The notes beneath the pieces are model-generated. The model was not told the DNA's origin. It searched no databases and saw only the letters and a program-made list of their open reading frames with translations. The translations under genes were made by a program, and so were the position numbers. Shown here piece after piece: positions 1-9,954 of a stretch of DNA of 64,000 nucleotides. The first letter of the stretch is position 1. The number at the start of each line of letters is the position of its first letter. Source of the DNA: Mesorhizobium sp. ORS 3324 (GTDB lineage Bacteria > Pseudomonadota > Alphaproteobacteria > Rhizobiales > Rhizobiaceae); the NCBI GenBank assembly GCA_000824825.2, contig LM655198.1, forward strand, positions 99,185 through 163,184, written 5' to 3'.

Positions 1-417
1 CCGGCCGTTTGCACCGACGATTTCTATCCGGCCATCGGCAGACACCGCTTGGCTGGTAGCCGGCACTTCGGAGTGCGACCGCGCAGGAGGCGGCTCTTCC
101 GCCTCCACATCGCGCACGCTGTGACCGACCACACCCATGTCAATGAAGGCGATTGGTGCGGTCTCGGATCGGCCACCCAATGTCTGTTCCTGGGCTTGCT
201 TCATCCAGATGTGCAAGTGGTTCGCGTTCATGTCGTGACGCCGCGCGACAACCGCCACCGGATCACCGGACTCCTGCACCTCACCCACGATCGCCAGCTT
301 CTGCTCGACCGTCCAGGAGCGGCGCGTCCGCCGTTGGCCCGCATCCGTCCGCGGCGCAAGAGCCGCCGGCGCGCTCGCCTCCACCCTCGACGGCGGCTCC
401 ATAGCCAGATACTTCAT
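1..417 (-). CDS. tnpA: IS66-family transposition protein TnpA (partial, runs off the left edge)
   Basis: The minus strand is open from an ATG at 417 to the window edge, 139 codons. The protein has an Ala/Pro-rich start, then a Trp-Thr-Val-Glu-Gln-Lys helix-turn-helix opening, a VARRHDMNANHLHIW-type recognition helix and a tail with VGANGR, the usual order in the small IS66 TnpA (about 130-150 residues). TnpA acts with TnpB and TnpC in IS66 transposition. The C-terminus and the partner genes lie outside the window, so whether the element is intact is unknown. The family call rests on recognition of the HTH pattern. Confidence 0.75.
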   Translation of the reverse strand, partial: MKYLAMEPPSRVEASAPAALAPRTDAGQRRTRRSWTVEQKLAIVGEVQESGDPVAVVARRHDMNANHLHIWMKQAQEQTLGGRSETAPIAFIDMGVVGHSVRDVEAEEPPPARSHSEVPATSQAVSADGRIEIVGANGR

Positions 418-673
418 TGCTAAGTCTCCACTTAATCTAAGCGGACACTAACGCCACAAGGTACGCGTCAGTAGGCGGCCTTCAGCGTAGGCGTACCGAA
501 GACCTCGTCGCCCACAGCATCATTCCACCCGCGGAAGTCGTGCACATTCACAACGGCCACCATTCGCCCCCCCAGACGGGGTTGCCAGTTCTCGTTGCCC
601 GTCTGACTGTCGACTGACATGCCGGGCTATCGCCAACCTGGGCACGGTATCCCGTTTAGCTTTGTTTTGCTTC

Positions 674-2197
674 CTACCCGCCGAGAGTTGGTATTTTGCG
701 ATGTCGCGTGGCGGACTCATATGCGTAGGCGTACGCCAACAGTTCGGCCTCACTCCACATTCTGCCTACAAAAATCACACCGAAAGGCGAGCCCGACGCG
801 TAGTACCCTGCGGGAACTGTGACTCCTGGAAGACCAGAGATGTTGATCTCGTCGACAGTTGTCGCACGAATGTGCTCCGGTCCGTGCAATAGTGGTAGTT
901 CCTGAAACATTTGGGGAAAGACGCAGGCGTCGAGGCTATAGCGTTCGAACACCTCATTGAATATCGTGAGATACTCTGCCCTCAGAGCAATGAACTCGCT
1001 GATGTCCGGCGGCTGCGACGGGTCTGCCAAGTTGACGCCGAACTGCGGCAGACTGGAAATAAAATTCAGTAAGCCCGCCGGCCCAAACGGGCTTTCGTTC
1101 TCAGTCGCCCGGGCGAAGTCCTCAAACTTTCTTAACGCGGCGTTAGGCCCTAGCCGCTCGAGATACCTATGAATGTCGCAAGGAATAGACTCGAGCCCCC
1201 GGGCGTCGCAATCCGGAAATGGAGGGGTCGGCCTGCGGAGGTCTGCAAAACCCGAGCCGACAAATGGATCTTCGATCAGGACTGCGCCGAGGCTTTTGAG
1301 CTCTTCCTTTACTCTGCTGTAGAGGCCTTCAGCCACCGTTGAAAGAGGCTGATTGCGCCATCCGCTGCCGTAAAGGGCCAGCCGTTTGCCCTTAAGCGCA
1401 TCCACCCCGAGCTTGGAGGTGTAGCCTCCTTTTGGTCTGTTGCCGACGCTTGCGAGCGTCTTGGGATCCTCTGAGGTGTAGCCGGCAAGCACATCCAGGC
1501 AAATGGCCGCGTCACGCACGCATCGCGAAAGGGGACCGACGACGTCGCGATTGGCCGATAAAGGAAAAACGCCCGCATTGGGCACTAAGCAGATACTTGG
1601 TTTGACGCCGACGAGGTCCTGCGCTGAGGCAGGTTTCTGGATCGAACCACCGGTCTCTTCCCCCAGGCCGAGCACAGCCATAGCAGAAGCAACCGCAGAT
1701 GCGGTACCCGAACTGCTGCCGCCGGGCGCGCGGTCGGGCATCACGACGTTCAATGTGGGCCCTGCCCAACTGTCATTGGCATTGGATCCACTGCTACTGA
1801 GGATGGGAACATTCGTCTTCCCGATGATAACGGCTCCCGCTTCCCGCAAGCGGGCCACGACTGGAGCGTCCCGCTCCGGTATCAGATCGATCCCGCCCAT
1901 TTTGCCGCACAGCAGGGACCATCCCGCAGTTGTGGGAAAGCCGGCCATGTCTATTGTGTCTTTCACGACCACCGGAACGCCCGCCATGGGACCAAGGCTC
2001 TCGCCGGCCGCGCGGCGCTTATCAATTTCCTTGGCGTCGTCGATCGCCGATGGATTCAAAAAAATGATCGCATTGTATTTCGTGTTGTATTGCTCGACCC
2101 TGTCGAGGCTTGCCGCGACCAGCGATTGAGCCGTGTAGATTCGCCTTGTGAAGCCAGCTTGGACGTCTTCGACAGTGAGTCTTGCAAGATCGTACAT
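674..2197 (-). CDS. Amidase-signature hydrolase
   Basis: Cytoplasmic amidase of the amidase-signature family, hydrolysing a carboxamide to acid plus ammonia or amine. Counting from the chosen ATG, the Ser-cisSer-Lys triad is visible: Lys79 in VVVKDTID, Ser161 in GGSSSGT, and Ser185 in GEETGGSI. The 24-residue gap between the serines matches that of fatty acid amide hydrolase. The start at 2197 is preferred because AGAAGG lies 7 nt upstream; an in-frame ATG at 2263 would add 22 residues of unlike composition. Length 507 residues is normal. The substrate cannot be read from sequence; neighbouring hydrolases and SBPs suggest an imported amide. It is the last gene of a minus-strand series, 208 bp after the FAD gene. 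Confidence 0.88.
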   Translation of the reverse strand: MYDLARLTVEDVQAGFTRRIYTAQSLVAASLDRVEQYNTKYNAIIFLNPSAIDDAKEIDKRRAAGESLGPMAGVPVVVKDTIDMAGFPTTAGWSLLCGKMGGIDLIPERDAPVVARLREAGAVIIGKTNVPILSSSGSNANDSWAGPTLNVVMPDRAPGGSSSGTASAVASAMAVLGLGEETGGSIQKPASAQDLVGVKPSICLVPNAGVFPLSANRDVVGPLSRCVRDAAICLDVLAGYTSEDPKTLASVGNRPKGGYTSKLGVDALKGKRLALYGSGWRNQPLSTVAEGLYSRVKEELKSLGAVLIEDPFVGSGFADLRRPTPPFPDCDARGLESIPCDIHRYLERLGPNAALRKFEDFARATENESPFGPAGLLNFISSLPQFGVNLADPSQPPDISEFIALRAEYLTIFNEVFERYSLDACVFPQMFQELPLLHGPEHIRATTVDEINISGLPGVTVPAGYYASGSPFGVIFVGRMWSEAELLAYAYAYESATRHRKIPTLGG

Positions 2198-2405
2198 GGC
2201 GACGCCTTCTGAGCGACTTGATGACCCGTGACTCTCGACCGCGGACCCCGTGACCGGGCACATCCGCGCCGCCGCTCCGTCGGGTGGCAGAAGTCGGTTT
2301 CATCCCTGCCAAATTTTTCTCACAGCCTGTACCCACGGGCCGCCGAAGGACGCTGCCAGTTCCTTCTCCTGTTAGGTGCATGGCACGTCCTTCGACCAGT
2401 CTTGG

Positions 2406-3995
2406 TTAAGACAGCTTCTTCCCGCGATCTCGCAGGATCTCACGCACTGCATTGAAACCTGGTAGCCCACTGACGCTTCCGCCAGGATGACAAGATGAGC
2501 CACATTGATAGAGTCCTTTGACGGGTGTTCTGTAGTCCGAGTAGTGAGGGTACGGCCTACGCGAGAAGAGCTGATCTGGGGTCATCTGTCCATGCAGGAT
2601 GTTGCCGCCCGGTATGTTAAGGATGTTCTCAATGTCCGTGGGCAATAGCACCTGGCAGTCGATAATGTCATCCGTGAACCCAGGAACGAATTCGTCGAGC
2701 ACTTGCCATACGGTCTTTAGGAATTCAGGGCGGCGGCTCGACCAATCCCCCTCACGAAGCTTGTATGCGACATGCCCACCATAGAGGTTCACAACGTGTT
2801 TTCCCTCGGGCGCCATGCTCCTGTCAAAATGAGTAGGTGTAGCTATCGTCATCCATGGAAGTTGGGCGAAGCCGCCGTATTTCGCGTCGTCGTAAGCCTT
2901 TTCCAAGTAATCTATGGTCGGCCCGATATGCACGAAAGCCGGCACCAAGGAGCCATTGCTGGCTCCGAGCGCTTTGAGCTGAGGCGCCCGATTGCAAGCG
3001 ACGTTGATTTTCCAGTTCGTGCCAAAGGTATTAAATTTTTCCAGCGACTGAACGAGGTCGTCGGGGAGGTGTTTATGGTCTACGGCCTTACCGAAGAGGA
3101 TTTTCGCGTGCATGCTGCTAGCGACAACTCCGGTGCGATATTCGCGACCGTCCTTAGTCGCGACGCCTTTGACCCTTCCACCTTCAACAATTACCTGCTC
3201 GACCTCAGCATTGGTGTGAATCTCAACGCCCAAGCGTTGAGCGGACGCCGCCAGCGCCTTCGACACAGTTCCCATGCCCCCAATGACGTGTCCGTGCACC
3301 AAATCGTCGGAGTAGTCCGTAAGCATATTGTAAAGGCAGGCAAGCGCAGATCCCCTAGAGTGAGGGCCCACGAAGTTGCCTATGCCTCCCACATAGGCGA
3401 ACAATGCGCGAACCGCATCGTTTTCGAACCAATGGCTTAGATATTCGTCTGCGCTTTGCGTCATAAGCTCTACGAAGTCGAACAGCTTAGTTCTTAAGCC
3501 AAAATTTCGCCAAGAGAAAGAAAGTGTCCTTGTAATGTCCTGGAAATTTGAAGTCGTTGGGTCTGGCGGAACCTCCGTGCCCAGGCGGCGCATATACTCC
3601 GCGAGTTTGTTGTGAAACTGCACAAATTTGGGGTACGCTTCAGCATCTTTTCTGGACAATTGCGCAATGCTCTTCGCAGTAGCGGCATCATCGTAATTTG
3701 TTATCAAGCAACGCCCGTCTTCTGTCGGACTGAAGAGATCTCCATAGGGAACGGCTTTCAAACCGAATTTCTCAAGTTCCAGGTCGTTAATAATTCGGGG
3801 GTACAAATGTTGGAGCCCGTAGGAAAACATAGAAAACTTGAAACCGGGAACGACCTCGTCCGAAAATGACGCGCCACCCACAGCATGCCGTCGTTCCAGT
3901 ACAGCGGTTCTCATGCCGGATCGCGCTAGATAGGATGCGCACACCAAGCCGTTGTGCCCTCCACCCAATACAACCGCATCATAAACATTTGGCAT
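2406..3995 (-). CDS. FAD-dependent oxidoreductase of the phytoene desaturase/PYROXD2 type
   Basis: NAD(P)/FAD-binding oxidoreductase, 529 residues. An N-terminal dinucleotide fold is seen in VVLGGGHNGLVCASYLARSG, followed by the Glu of LERR and GGAS. The C-terminal part has CGSSCHPGGSVSGLPGFNA, typical of carotenoid-desaturase-like and PYROXD2-like flavoproteins. No carotenoid genes are nearby, so a carotenoid role is unlikely; the substrate is unknown. The ATG at 3995 is chosen because AGGAG lies 8 nt upstream; the open frame extends to an ATG at 4067 without a good ribosome site. The amidase gene lies downstream on the same strand. Confidence 0.82.
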   Translation of the reverse strand: MPNVYDAVVLGGGHNGLVCASYLARSGMRTAVLERRHAVGGASFSDEVVPGFKFSMFSYGLQHLYPRIINDLELEKFGLKAVPYGDLFSPTEDGRCLITNYDDAATAKSIAQLSRKDAEAYPKFVQFHNKLAEYMRRLGTEVPPDPTTSNFQDITRTLSFSWRNFGLRTKLFDFVELMTQSADEYLSHWFENDAVRALFAYVGGIGNFVGPHSRGSALACLYNMLTDYSDDLVHGHVIGGMGTVSKALAASAQRLGVEIHTNAEVEQVIVEGGRVKGVATKDGREYRTGVVASSMHAKILFGKAVDHKHLPDDLVQSLEKFNTFGTNWKINVACNRAPQLKALGASNGSLVPAFVHIGPTIDYLEKAYDDAKYGGFAQLPWMTIATPTHFDRSMAPEGKHVVNLYGGHVAYKLREGDWSSRRPEFLKTVWQVLDEFVPGFTDDIIDCQVLLPTDIENILNIPGGNILHGQMTPDQLFSRRPYPHYSDYRTPVKGLYQCGSSCHPGGSVSGLPGFNAVREILRDRGKKLS

Positions 3996-4811
3996 TAAGT
4001 CAGCTCCTATTAGGCGCCTATGGCGTCGGACCGTGCATGGCCCTGTGTCCGCCCCGCGGCGGTTCATTGCAGAAAGGTCCTGCTCGGCTCGACAAAAGAC
4101 AGCGGCACATGCGGCAGGCCCAGATCACAGCCGACCAGCATCACACTGGCGAAGCCGAGCGAGCAAGCGCGAAAGTCCGTAGCGCCCTTCGTCGCCTCCC
4201 ATACTCCAGCGGGGATCATCTCTATCATCTAGTTGACCCGTAAGCGGGAGTTGCCGGCATCACAAATCATCAGGGCTAGGCGAGAGAAATGTTTCGGAGC
4301 TAGCAACAACCAACAGCTTCTCCCAAAGGTCGATTGTTGACCGCGACTGTGCCCACCAACCTGCCCTCTTCAAGCTATCCGATACACTAGCCGGCGAAGC
4401 TCTCAACACGAAAAAGGTTGTGCCTGATATAGATCAGCTTCACCTCTGAGTACCAGGCAGTGGTGTTGGTTCGGTGCCCTTCGCTGTCTTCGGAGGCTTT
4501 TGAAGCGTCGTTCACCACTTGCCGAGTATGAAGTGCCGAGGCGAAGCGGTCGTGTTCACCATAATGAAACGATCGCATCCTCCCATAACCAGCATCGCAT
4601 TATATTTCTCAGGAAACCGGCCGCCGATCTGATCGCGCCCCTTCTCAAACTCAAAAGCCGCGCCGATGGCCGCACCGCGTCACAACGCGGCCTGGCATTT
4701 GGCGAGAGAGGCGAGCAACTGGTGCTCAAGCGTTCTCGACGTCTTAATAGCTCTGGCTCGCGCTCGGATATTAAACGGCGCGAGGCGGTGAGAAGCGCGG
4801 GCAACTTGTGA
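3996..4811. other. Intergenic stretch, possibly decayed coding DNA
   Basis: About 0.8 kb between the M14 peptidase and FAD genes. Minus-strand reading of 4500-4790 gives protein-like text broken by stops (for example LEHQLLASLAKCQAAL, then GRFPEKYNAMLVMGG), which suggests an eroded gene, but I do not recognise a family. No clear promoter motif or terminator was found. Confidence 0.3.
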
Positions 4812-6539
4812 CTAGACAGGCCCTGCTGGGATTTGCTGATAGGCTTCATAGGCGGCCAACACGAATTCTGTTTGTGTGTCATGACCAGAAATGAATGCGC
4901 GACCATAGATTGTTTCGTCGGGATACTCGCTCACGATTCGGAGGGGGACCGAGTAGTCGTTGTCCTCCCAAGTGAGGCAGGGAACGCCGTTGATCAGTCG
5001 CAATTCACTCTCACTGCAATGGCTTTGGTAAAGCCTAATTTGGGCTGCATTGAACTCGAGCAAACCGGGCAGCCGCGCGAGACGTCTCGTGACCTTATCA
5101 ACCAACAACTCTGCAGCATCTGCCCAATCACGATGGTATTGTATGAGAAGACAAAAGCCCCGGGGAAGTGCCCACTCCTCGAACGCTCGCGGTAAATAGC
5201 CGGACAGAGGCCGAGACCACTCGTGGCAAGCGTAGCCGTGCAGGGCCAAGTGAAGTTTTGCCCCGCTGAAGCGCTGGGCTTCTTTGTGGATCAGTTTTTC
5301 AAACAGCGGTTCCGTCGCCCTGGTTAAGATGTCATCGCCCAGTGCGGTATAGCGCGCGGCGTGGTGCAGGTGGAACGGGTTATCTGTGCGCAGCCGCCAA
5401 TGGAGCTGATAACCGTCCGGATTTTCCAACGGCGAGACAACGAAGTGCGCATTTGGGCGCGCTCCAAGTTCGCGCGCCGCCCTCAACGCGCCAACTATCC
5501 CCGTTGTCTCGTTCGCATGCTGCCCGCCGCTTATGATCACAGACCGATCCGAACCTTTCCGATAGAGCGCCATGACCGACCGGCCGGACCGCGAATGTGC
5601 CTCCAATGTCGCCCCGCCAATCTTGGCCAGTTCCGCCCGAACCTGTGCCGCCGAAATGGGCACATCCGCCTGGTTGAGCGGCATGAATTTACTCGGAGCT
5701 TCAGTTTGGGTCAGGGGCCGTGTCTCTATCCGCACCGCCGGCGTCGCCTTGACGTAGCGGACTTCTGGAACAATCTGGCCCGGTTTTCCCGTCCAATCAC
5801 CAAGTGGGCGGCCCGACTTCTTCTGGAAGACCTCAAGGACGGAGAAATAGAGATCCTCATGCATCGCCTCCAACAAGGAGATCGCTTCTTGGCCAACCGG
5901 CAACCGCCGGTCCATAGTAGGGAGAGTGACGGCGATGTTCAGTTCCTCAAAGTAAGGCTCTTCTCCACTCCATTCGTGCGCAGCTACCGCCTGCACTGCA
6001 GCTTCGAACAATGTTTCGAAATCGGTTTGCAGCCGCTCGCCGGGGCTAGTCTCTTCGATCCTTAACCAACCAGTGGGTGAAAGATGGGTTAGGCCGATCG
6101 AATCGACATGCGCTCGATTGGGCGCGAAGACGGAATGCCCGCTCGCACTGCCGTTCATATATGTCAGCGTCACCTGGTAGAACAAATCCTTCTGAGTTCC
6201 GGCCTCGAATGTCAGGGCCGCGGTTCCAACGAGCGCCGCCAGCGGATATGTCTCGCATCGAAAACGATCCACGCGGCAAAGTGGATGCAATGGATAGACC
6301 ACGTGGACGGCAGCAAGCGAAACAACGTCCACTTCCTCCAAAAAAAAGTGGAGTAGTGGTTTATATGCACTACGAAACCGCGCTCCAACACCGCGTTTAG
6401 CGAGTTGCAACTCGGCTCCGCGCCGACTTGTCTCGTCATCGAAAGTCCACGCCTCGATCCTCGATCCTTGCGCTTCCGCGAAGCGGGCAACGAGTTGATC
6501 TAACGTACGTTCAAAAGTGCCCTCGAAGATCATCGTCAA
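4812..6539 (-). CDS. M14-family zinc carboxypeptidase-like protein
   Basis: Putative zinc peptidase, 575 residues. The first 300 or so residues form a domain I do not recognise. The C-terminal half is M14-like: GGQHANETTG supplies the HxxE zinc pair, LHLALHGY the third zinc His, and NGVPCLTWEDND lies near where the catalytic Glu is expected. No signal peptide is visible, so it is probably cytoplasmic and may cleave an imported peptide or amide. The start is read as TTG at 6539 because AGGAGG lies 8 nt upstream; the ATG at 6533 is the alternative. It follows the phosphotriesterase gene by 49 bp on the same strand, so they are probably co-transcribed. Confidence 0.8.
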   Translation of the reverse strand: MTMIFEGTFERTLDQLVARFAEAQGSRIEAWTFDDETSRRGAELQLAKRGVGARFRSAYKPLLHFFLEEVDVVSLAAVHVVYPLHPLCRVDRFRCETYPLAALVGTAALTFEAGTQKDLFYQVTLTYMNGSASGHSVFAPNRAHVDSIGLTHLSPTGWLRIEETSPGERLQTDFETLFEAAVQAVAAHEWSGEEPYFEELNIAVTLPTMDRRLPVGQEAISLLEAMHEDLYFSVLEVFQKKSGRPLGDWTGKPGQIVPEVRYVKATPAVRIETRPLTQTEAPSKFMPLNQADVPISAAQVRAELAKIGGATLEAHSRSGRSVMALYRKGSDRSVIISGGQHANETTGIVGALRAARELGARPNAHFVVSPLENPDGYQLHWRLRTDNPFHLHHAARYTALGDDILTRATEPLFEKLIHKEAQRFSGAKLHLALHGYACHEWSRPLSGYLPRAFEEWALPRGFCLLIQYHRDWADAAELLVDKVTRRLARLPGLLEFNAAQIRLYQSHCSESELRLINGVPCLTWEDNDYSVPLRIVSEYPDETIYGRAFISGHDTQTEFVLAAYEAYQQIPAGPV

Positions 6540-6588
6540 CTGGAGATCCTCCTACAAATATCTGCGTTGTACACCAACCCTAAAGCGG

Positions 6589-7605
6589 CTAACCTGCCGA
6601 GGCTTGCGGCAAAAGATCTCCGGCGAAGAACCGTCGTGGGTTGTCCTCGAGGATAAATTGCACGTCTGCCTGGCTCACCCCTCGGGCGTGCAACATCGGG
6701 ATGAAGTCAGTGAACAGGTAGGTATGTGGTGGCCAGAACTCCTGTGACTTCATATCTTCGGCCTTTGCTGCCTCGTCGCAGGTTAGCTGATGAGTCGTCG
6801 GCCTCCCGAGGGTGCTACAGGCGCAGTCCATGCTCATCATTATCTGCGCACGAAAGCCACTACGCACGAGCTTGGCGACATTGTCGGCGCGCACGACGTC
6901 CCGTTGAAAATTGTTATAACCAACTTGATCGAATCCAATATAGGAACCTCCGCCGACGATGCGCCGATGGTAAGTATGATCGGGGCTGGAACAGCAATGG
7001 CCAATGAGGCAGCGATGAGCATCAACACCACCAGCTGCAAACAGTTGCTGCTGTTCTGGTCCACCGCAACCTTGTGTAGTGTGCGTGATGATAGGCACTC
7101 CTGTCACCCTTTGCGCAATACAGGCAGCAGCTAGAAACTTCTCTTCCTGCTCGGTGACAGAAGGTGCGCCTGTCGAGACCTTGATAGCACCGGCTCTTAC
7201 ACCGGTGTCGCCGATCCCGTGATTGATCTCCCGAATATAAAGCTCGGCTATCTCATCCACTGTGCGTGCACGCCAGTATATCGGGAGCCCCCGCTCCTGG
7301 TAGTAAAAACCAGTAGTGCAAATGATTTGCACTTCAGCTCTTTCAGACACTTCCTTCATGATCATAACGTCCCGACCAAGCTCAATAGGACAAGGATCAA
7401 CGAGGGTGCATACTCCATACTCGGCGCGCAGTTTCACTAACCGTGTAACCGCCTCCTCAATCAATGCTGGGCGGTCGAATTTCACGAATGGGTCAAACCA
7501 AGCCCCAGGAAACGCGATGAAGATGTGCTCGTGCATCAGCGTGCGACCAAGACGCTGGATGGAAATTGGCCCTGTTACTGACTGAACCGTTGCCGCCTGG
7601 ACCAT
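6589..7605 (-). CDS. Phosphotriesterase-family metal-dependent hydrolase
   Basis: TIM-barrel hydrolase of the phosphotriesterase family, 338 residues. Metal ligands are visible in order: HEH in LMHEHIF near residue 25, Lys in GAIKVSTG near 150, His in ITHTTQG near 180, His in IGHCCSS near 210 and Asp in SMDCACS near 265. Family members act as lactonases, esterases or amidohydrolases, and true phosphotriester hydrolysis is rare, so the substrate is unknown. It precedes the M14 peptidase on the same strand and follows SBP1, from which a GC-rich hairpin separates it. This suggests it acts on something imported through SBP1. Confidence 0.85.
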   Translation of the reverse strand: MVQAATVQSVTGPISIQRLGRTLMHEHIFIAFPGAWFDPFVKFDRPALIEEAVTRLVKLRAEYGVCTLVDPCPIELGRDVMIMKEVSERAEVQIICTTGFYYQERGLPIYWRARTVDEIAELYIREINHGIGDTGVRAGAIKVSTGAPSVTEQEEKFLAAACIAQRVTGVPIITHTTQGCGGPEQQQLFAAGGVDAHRCLIGHCCSSPDHTYHRRIVGGGSYIGFDQVGYNNFQRDVVRADNVAKLVRSGFRAQIMMSMDCACSTLGRPTTHQLTCDEAAKAEDMKSQEFWPPHTYLFTDFIPMLHARGVSQADVQFILEDNPRRFFAGDLLPQASAG

Positions 7606-7673
7606 AAATCAGTTCCCAATCGCGTTAAGCGGTGCACCAGCTTCTTCACCAAACTTGGGTGCAGCAATAAGCA

Positions 7674-7705
7674 GGCGGGCCCACTGACAAATAAGCGGGC
7701 CCGCC
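7674..7705 (-). terminator. GC-rich hairpin between SBP1 and the phosphotriesterase gene
   Basis: GGCGGGCCC at 7674-7682 pairs perfectly with GGGCCCGCC at 7697-7705 across a 14-nt loop. It lies just downstream of the SBP1 stop. No U-tract follows, so it is better read as an attenuating or mRNA-stabilising hairpin that lowers downstream expression than as a full terminator. Confidence 0.5.
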
Positions 7706-7756
7706 GGTAAGGAGTTAAAGCCTGTCTAATATCAGCACACTCGTTAATGTGAAGGT

Positions 7757-9412
7757 TCAGCCATTACGATCCAGCCAAACCTTACCAAGATCTAGGTCCC
7801 ATGTGGGGTGAACCCCGTAGCCCTTAACCTGCTTGGAGGAGTGGTTATATATTGAGCACCAATAAGGTTGAATGATGATGCCAGATTCCTGCAGGAGCGT
7901 TTCGATATCCTTCATTATTGTCTTTCGCTTCTCTGGATCCGGCATCGTCACTGCTTGATCCAGTAACTTGTCAAACTCCGGGTTTGACCATGACGACTCG
8001 TTCCATGCTGCACCGCTTCGATAGGCAAGCGCCAAGACCTGGACGCCTAGCGGTCGCATGTTCCAGTTCGTCGCTGAAAAGGGGTATTTCATCCAGTCTC
8101 CCCAGTAGGTTGCAGAAGGCAGAACCGTCCGTTTGACCTTGAAGCCAGCCTCCCGAAGCTGCTGGGCAACCACATCAGTGGAATTCTTAATCCAGTCGTC
8201 GTCCGAACTAAAAAGTTCGTGCTCGAAGTCCATCTGACCAGCCTCGGTCATCAATTGCTTGGCAGCCTGGATGTCTCGCTTCTTTTCCGGCAGAGGATAA
8301 TACTCCGGGTGTATTGGCGCTACATGATAGTTAGCGGCGACGGCTCCACGGCCGCTGTAGCCGATTTGGAGTATAGTCCCATTGTCCACCGCCAGCTGCA
8401 GCGCGTTGCGTACTCTCTGGTCATCATAGGGTTTACTAGTAACTCTTGTTCGAAATAGCAGTGTTGTTGATGTCTTTGCCTCATGCACAACGAGACCAAT
8501 ACCATCAAGAATGGGGATATCGTTGATGTTGGACTTATCAATTGCGTCGATCTCACCTGATTCGAAGGCGCTTAAGACAGCGGAAGAGCCTTCAGAGCCA
8601 TAGTCAATGAATTGCACCTCGTCTAAGTACGGATCCCCGCCCCACCACGCGCCGTTGGGCCGGCGCTTCACGACTGCCTTTTGGCCCACGTCCCATGACA
8701 CCAGTTCAAACGGTCCCGTGCCAACAGGATGTTTCGCTAGACTGGAACCGTTCTTTGCGAAGTCACGGTGGACCACGAGGGCGGTCCAATCAGCCAAGCC
8801 GGCGATGATTGTGATATCGGGTTTCGGCAGAGTCAGTTTAACCGTGTGTTCGTCGACCTTTGCCACGGCCCCTTCTTTTGCTTTGCCCGTCTTTTCATCG
8901 ACCAGCGTTGCCAGCCGCGCCGCCATCGAGTTCCCGGGCACATCCTTTTCGCACCAATGAAGGAAATTGAACACAACGTCATCCGCCGTAAAATCGTCGC
9001 CGTTGTTCCATTTCACCCCTTTGCGAAGATGCAACACATACTCTGTCGCCTCGTCGTTCACCTCCCAATTTTCCAACAACCACGGTTCGAAAGTGTATTC
9101 TTTGGTGTACTTGACCAATGGGTCTAGGAATTGTCGGGTTATGTTGGCAGTTCGCTCATCGTCACCCAAACGAGGATCTTTGTCACCGAAGACCTGCATA
9201 GCGATTCTTAATGTTCCACCTCTTTTTCCCGGTTCCTCGGCGTGCGCCGCAGGAAGGGCTCCCAGCATGGAGTACGCCACTGCGGTGGTAGCACCAAATG
9301 TCGAGGCGAGCGCGAGGAACTCACGCCGGTCCATCTGACCATTCAGTGTTTCTTCAGCGAGCTTGCCGAATATTTTGGGCATCGGCTTGCCCACCCGGTT
9401 AAAGAAACCCAT
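7757..9412 (-). CDS. ABC transporter solute-binding protein, family 5 (SBP1)
   Basis: Periplasmic binding protein of the oligopeptide/dipeptide type, 551 residues. The leader has a twin-arginine motif, MDRREFLALA, then a hydrophobic stretch ending near AHA-EEP, so Tat export is likely. Family 5 landmarks are VRKGVKWNNGD-like text (LRKGVKWNNGDDFTADDVVF), PVGTGPFELVSW and DDQRVRNALQLAVDN. The ATG at 9412 has GGGAGG 5 nt upstream; the frame stays open to 9460. It is a close paralogue of the SBPs at 18258 and 36686. No permease or ATPase gene is present in the window. A 17-bp T-N11-A box lies 172 bp upstream. Confidence 0.92.
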   Translation of the reverse strand: MGFFNRVGKPMPKIFGKLAEETLNGQMDRREFLALASTFGATTAVAYSMLGALPAAHAEEPGKRGGTLRIAMQVFGDKDPRLGDDERTANITRQFLDPLVKYTKEYTFEPWLLENWEVNDEATEYVLHLRKGVKWNNGDDFTADDVVFNFLHWCEKDVPGNSMAARLATLVDEKTGKAKEGAVAKVDEHTVKLTLPKPDITIIAGLADWTALVVHRDFAKNGSSLAKHPVGTGPFELVSWDVGQKAVVKRRPNGAWWGGDPYLDEVQFIDYGSEGSSAVLSAFESGEIDAIDKSNINDIPILDGIGLVVHEAKTSTTLLFRTRVTSKPYDDQRVRNALQLAVDNGTILQIGYSGRGAVAANYHVAPIHPEYYPLPEKKRDIQAAKQLMTEAGQMDFEHELFSSDDDWIKNSTDVVAQQLREAGFKVKRTVLPSATYWGDWMKYPFSATNWNMRPLGVQVLALAYRSGAAWNESSWSNPEFDKLLDQAVTMPDPEKRKTIMKDIETLLQESGIIIQPYWCSIYNHSSKQVKGYGVHPTWDLDLGKVWLDRNG

Positions 9413-9583
9413 TTGATCCTCCCAAGGTTGTGGTTGATATCGACGGTCGTCACCCGCCAATCAAGTCGCCTCACGCGATGAAGACAGGCCATTAATTAGG
9501 CACCGCACCGAGCCCGCGTACAGGTTGAGGCAGAACTTACGCGCCGATTTGCGACCACTGAACTATGAAAAAATTGCTCTCCG

Positions 9584-9600
9584 ATATAGACGAAGTTTAT
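9584..9600 (-). promoter_or_regulatory. LysR-type T-N11-A box upstream of SBP1
   Basis: On the minus strand this reads ATAAACTTCGTCTATAT. It matches the boxes at 11723, 18065, 36319 and 48654 in layout (AT-N-AA, then A-T-R-T at the far end) and lies 172 bp before the SBP1 start. The following 50 bp also resemble the sequence after the 11723 box. The rest of the 540-bp gap (9413-9954) shows no gene I can support. Confidence 0.55.
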
Positions 9601-9954
9601 GTCGGTTCTTACGCAGACGGCGGCATGTCTTGGCCCGGCTGAGAGGGCTTGGCAGCGCTGCTTGGATGAGGCCGTTGAAGAAGTCGCTACCCTGCAATTT
9701 ACTGGCACGATCGTCCCCGTCCTTAGATCAGCCATGTGGCCATTTGCAGTGGTAATACAAGATCAATTAGCACGTGAACGCTTGCAAAAGCGTCGCGGTA
9801 AACGTCACCAGCGTAAGCATAATTCAGCAGCTGCGATGCTGCTTGAGGATGAGCCGCCGCAAGCTGCGAATGGATGAAATAAAGCCCAGCTCGCCGCCCT
9901 CTGGAAATCCTGCAAGAACGTCAGAGACCCGGCCTTCTGGGCAGCCAGGGGCAA

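Noticed and set aside
49..423. Plus-strand Arg/His-rich frame
   Set aside because: It is the antisense of the IS66 TnpA gene, with odd composition and no ribosome site.
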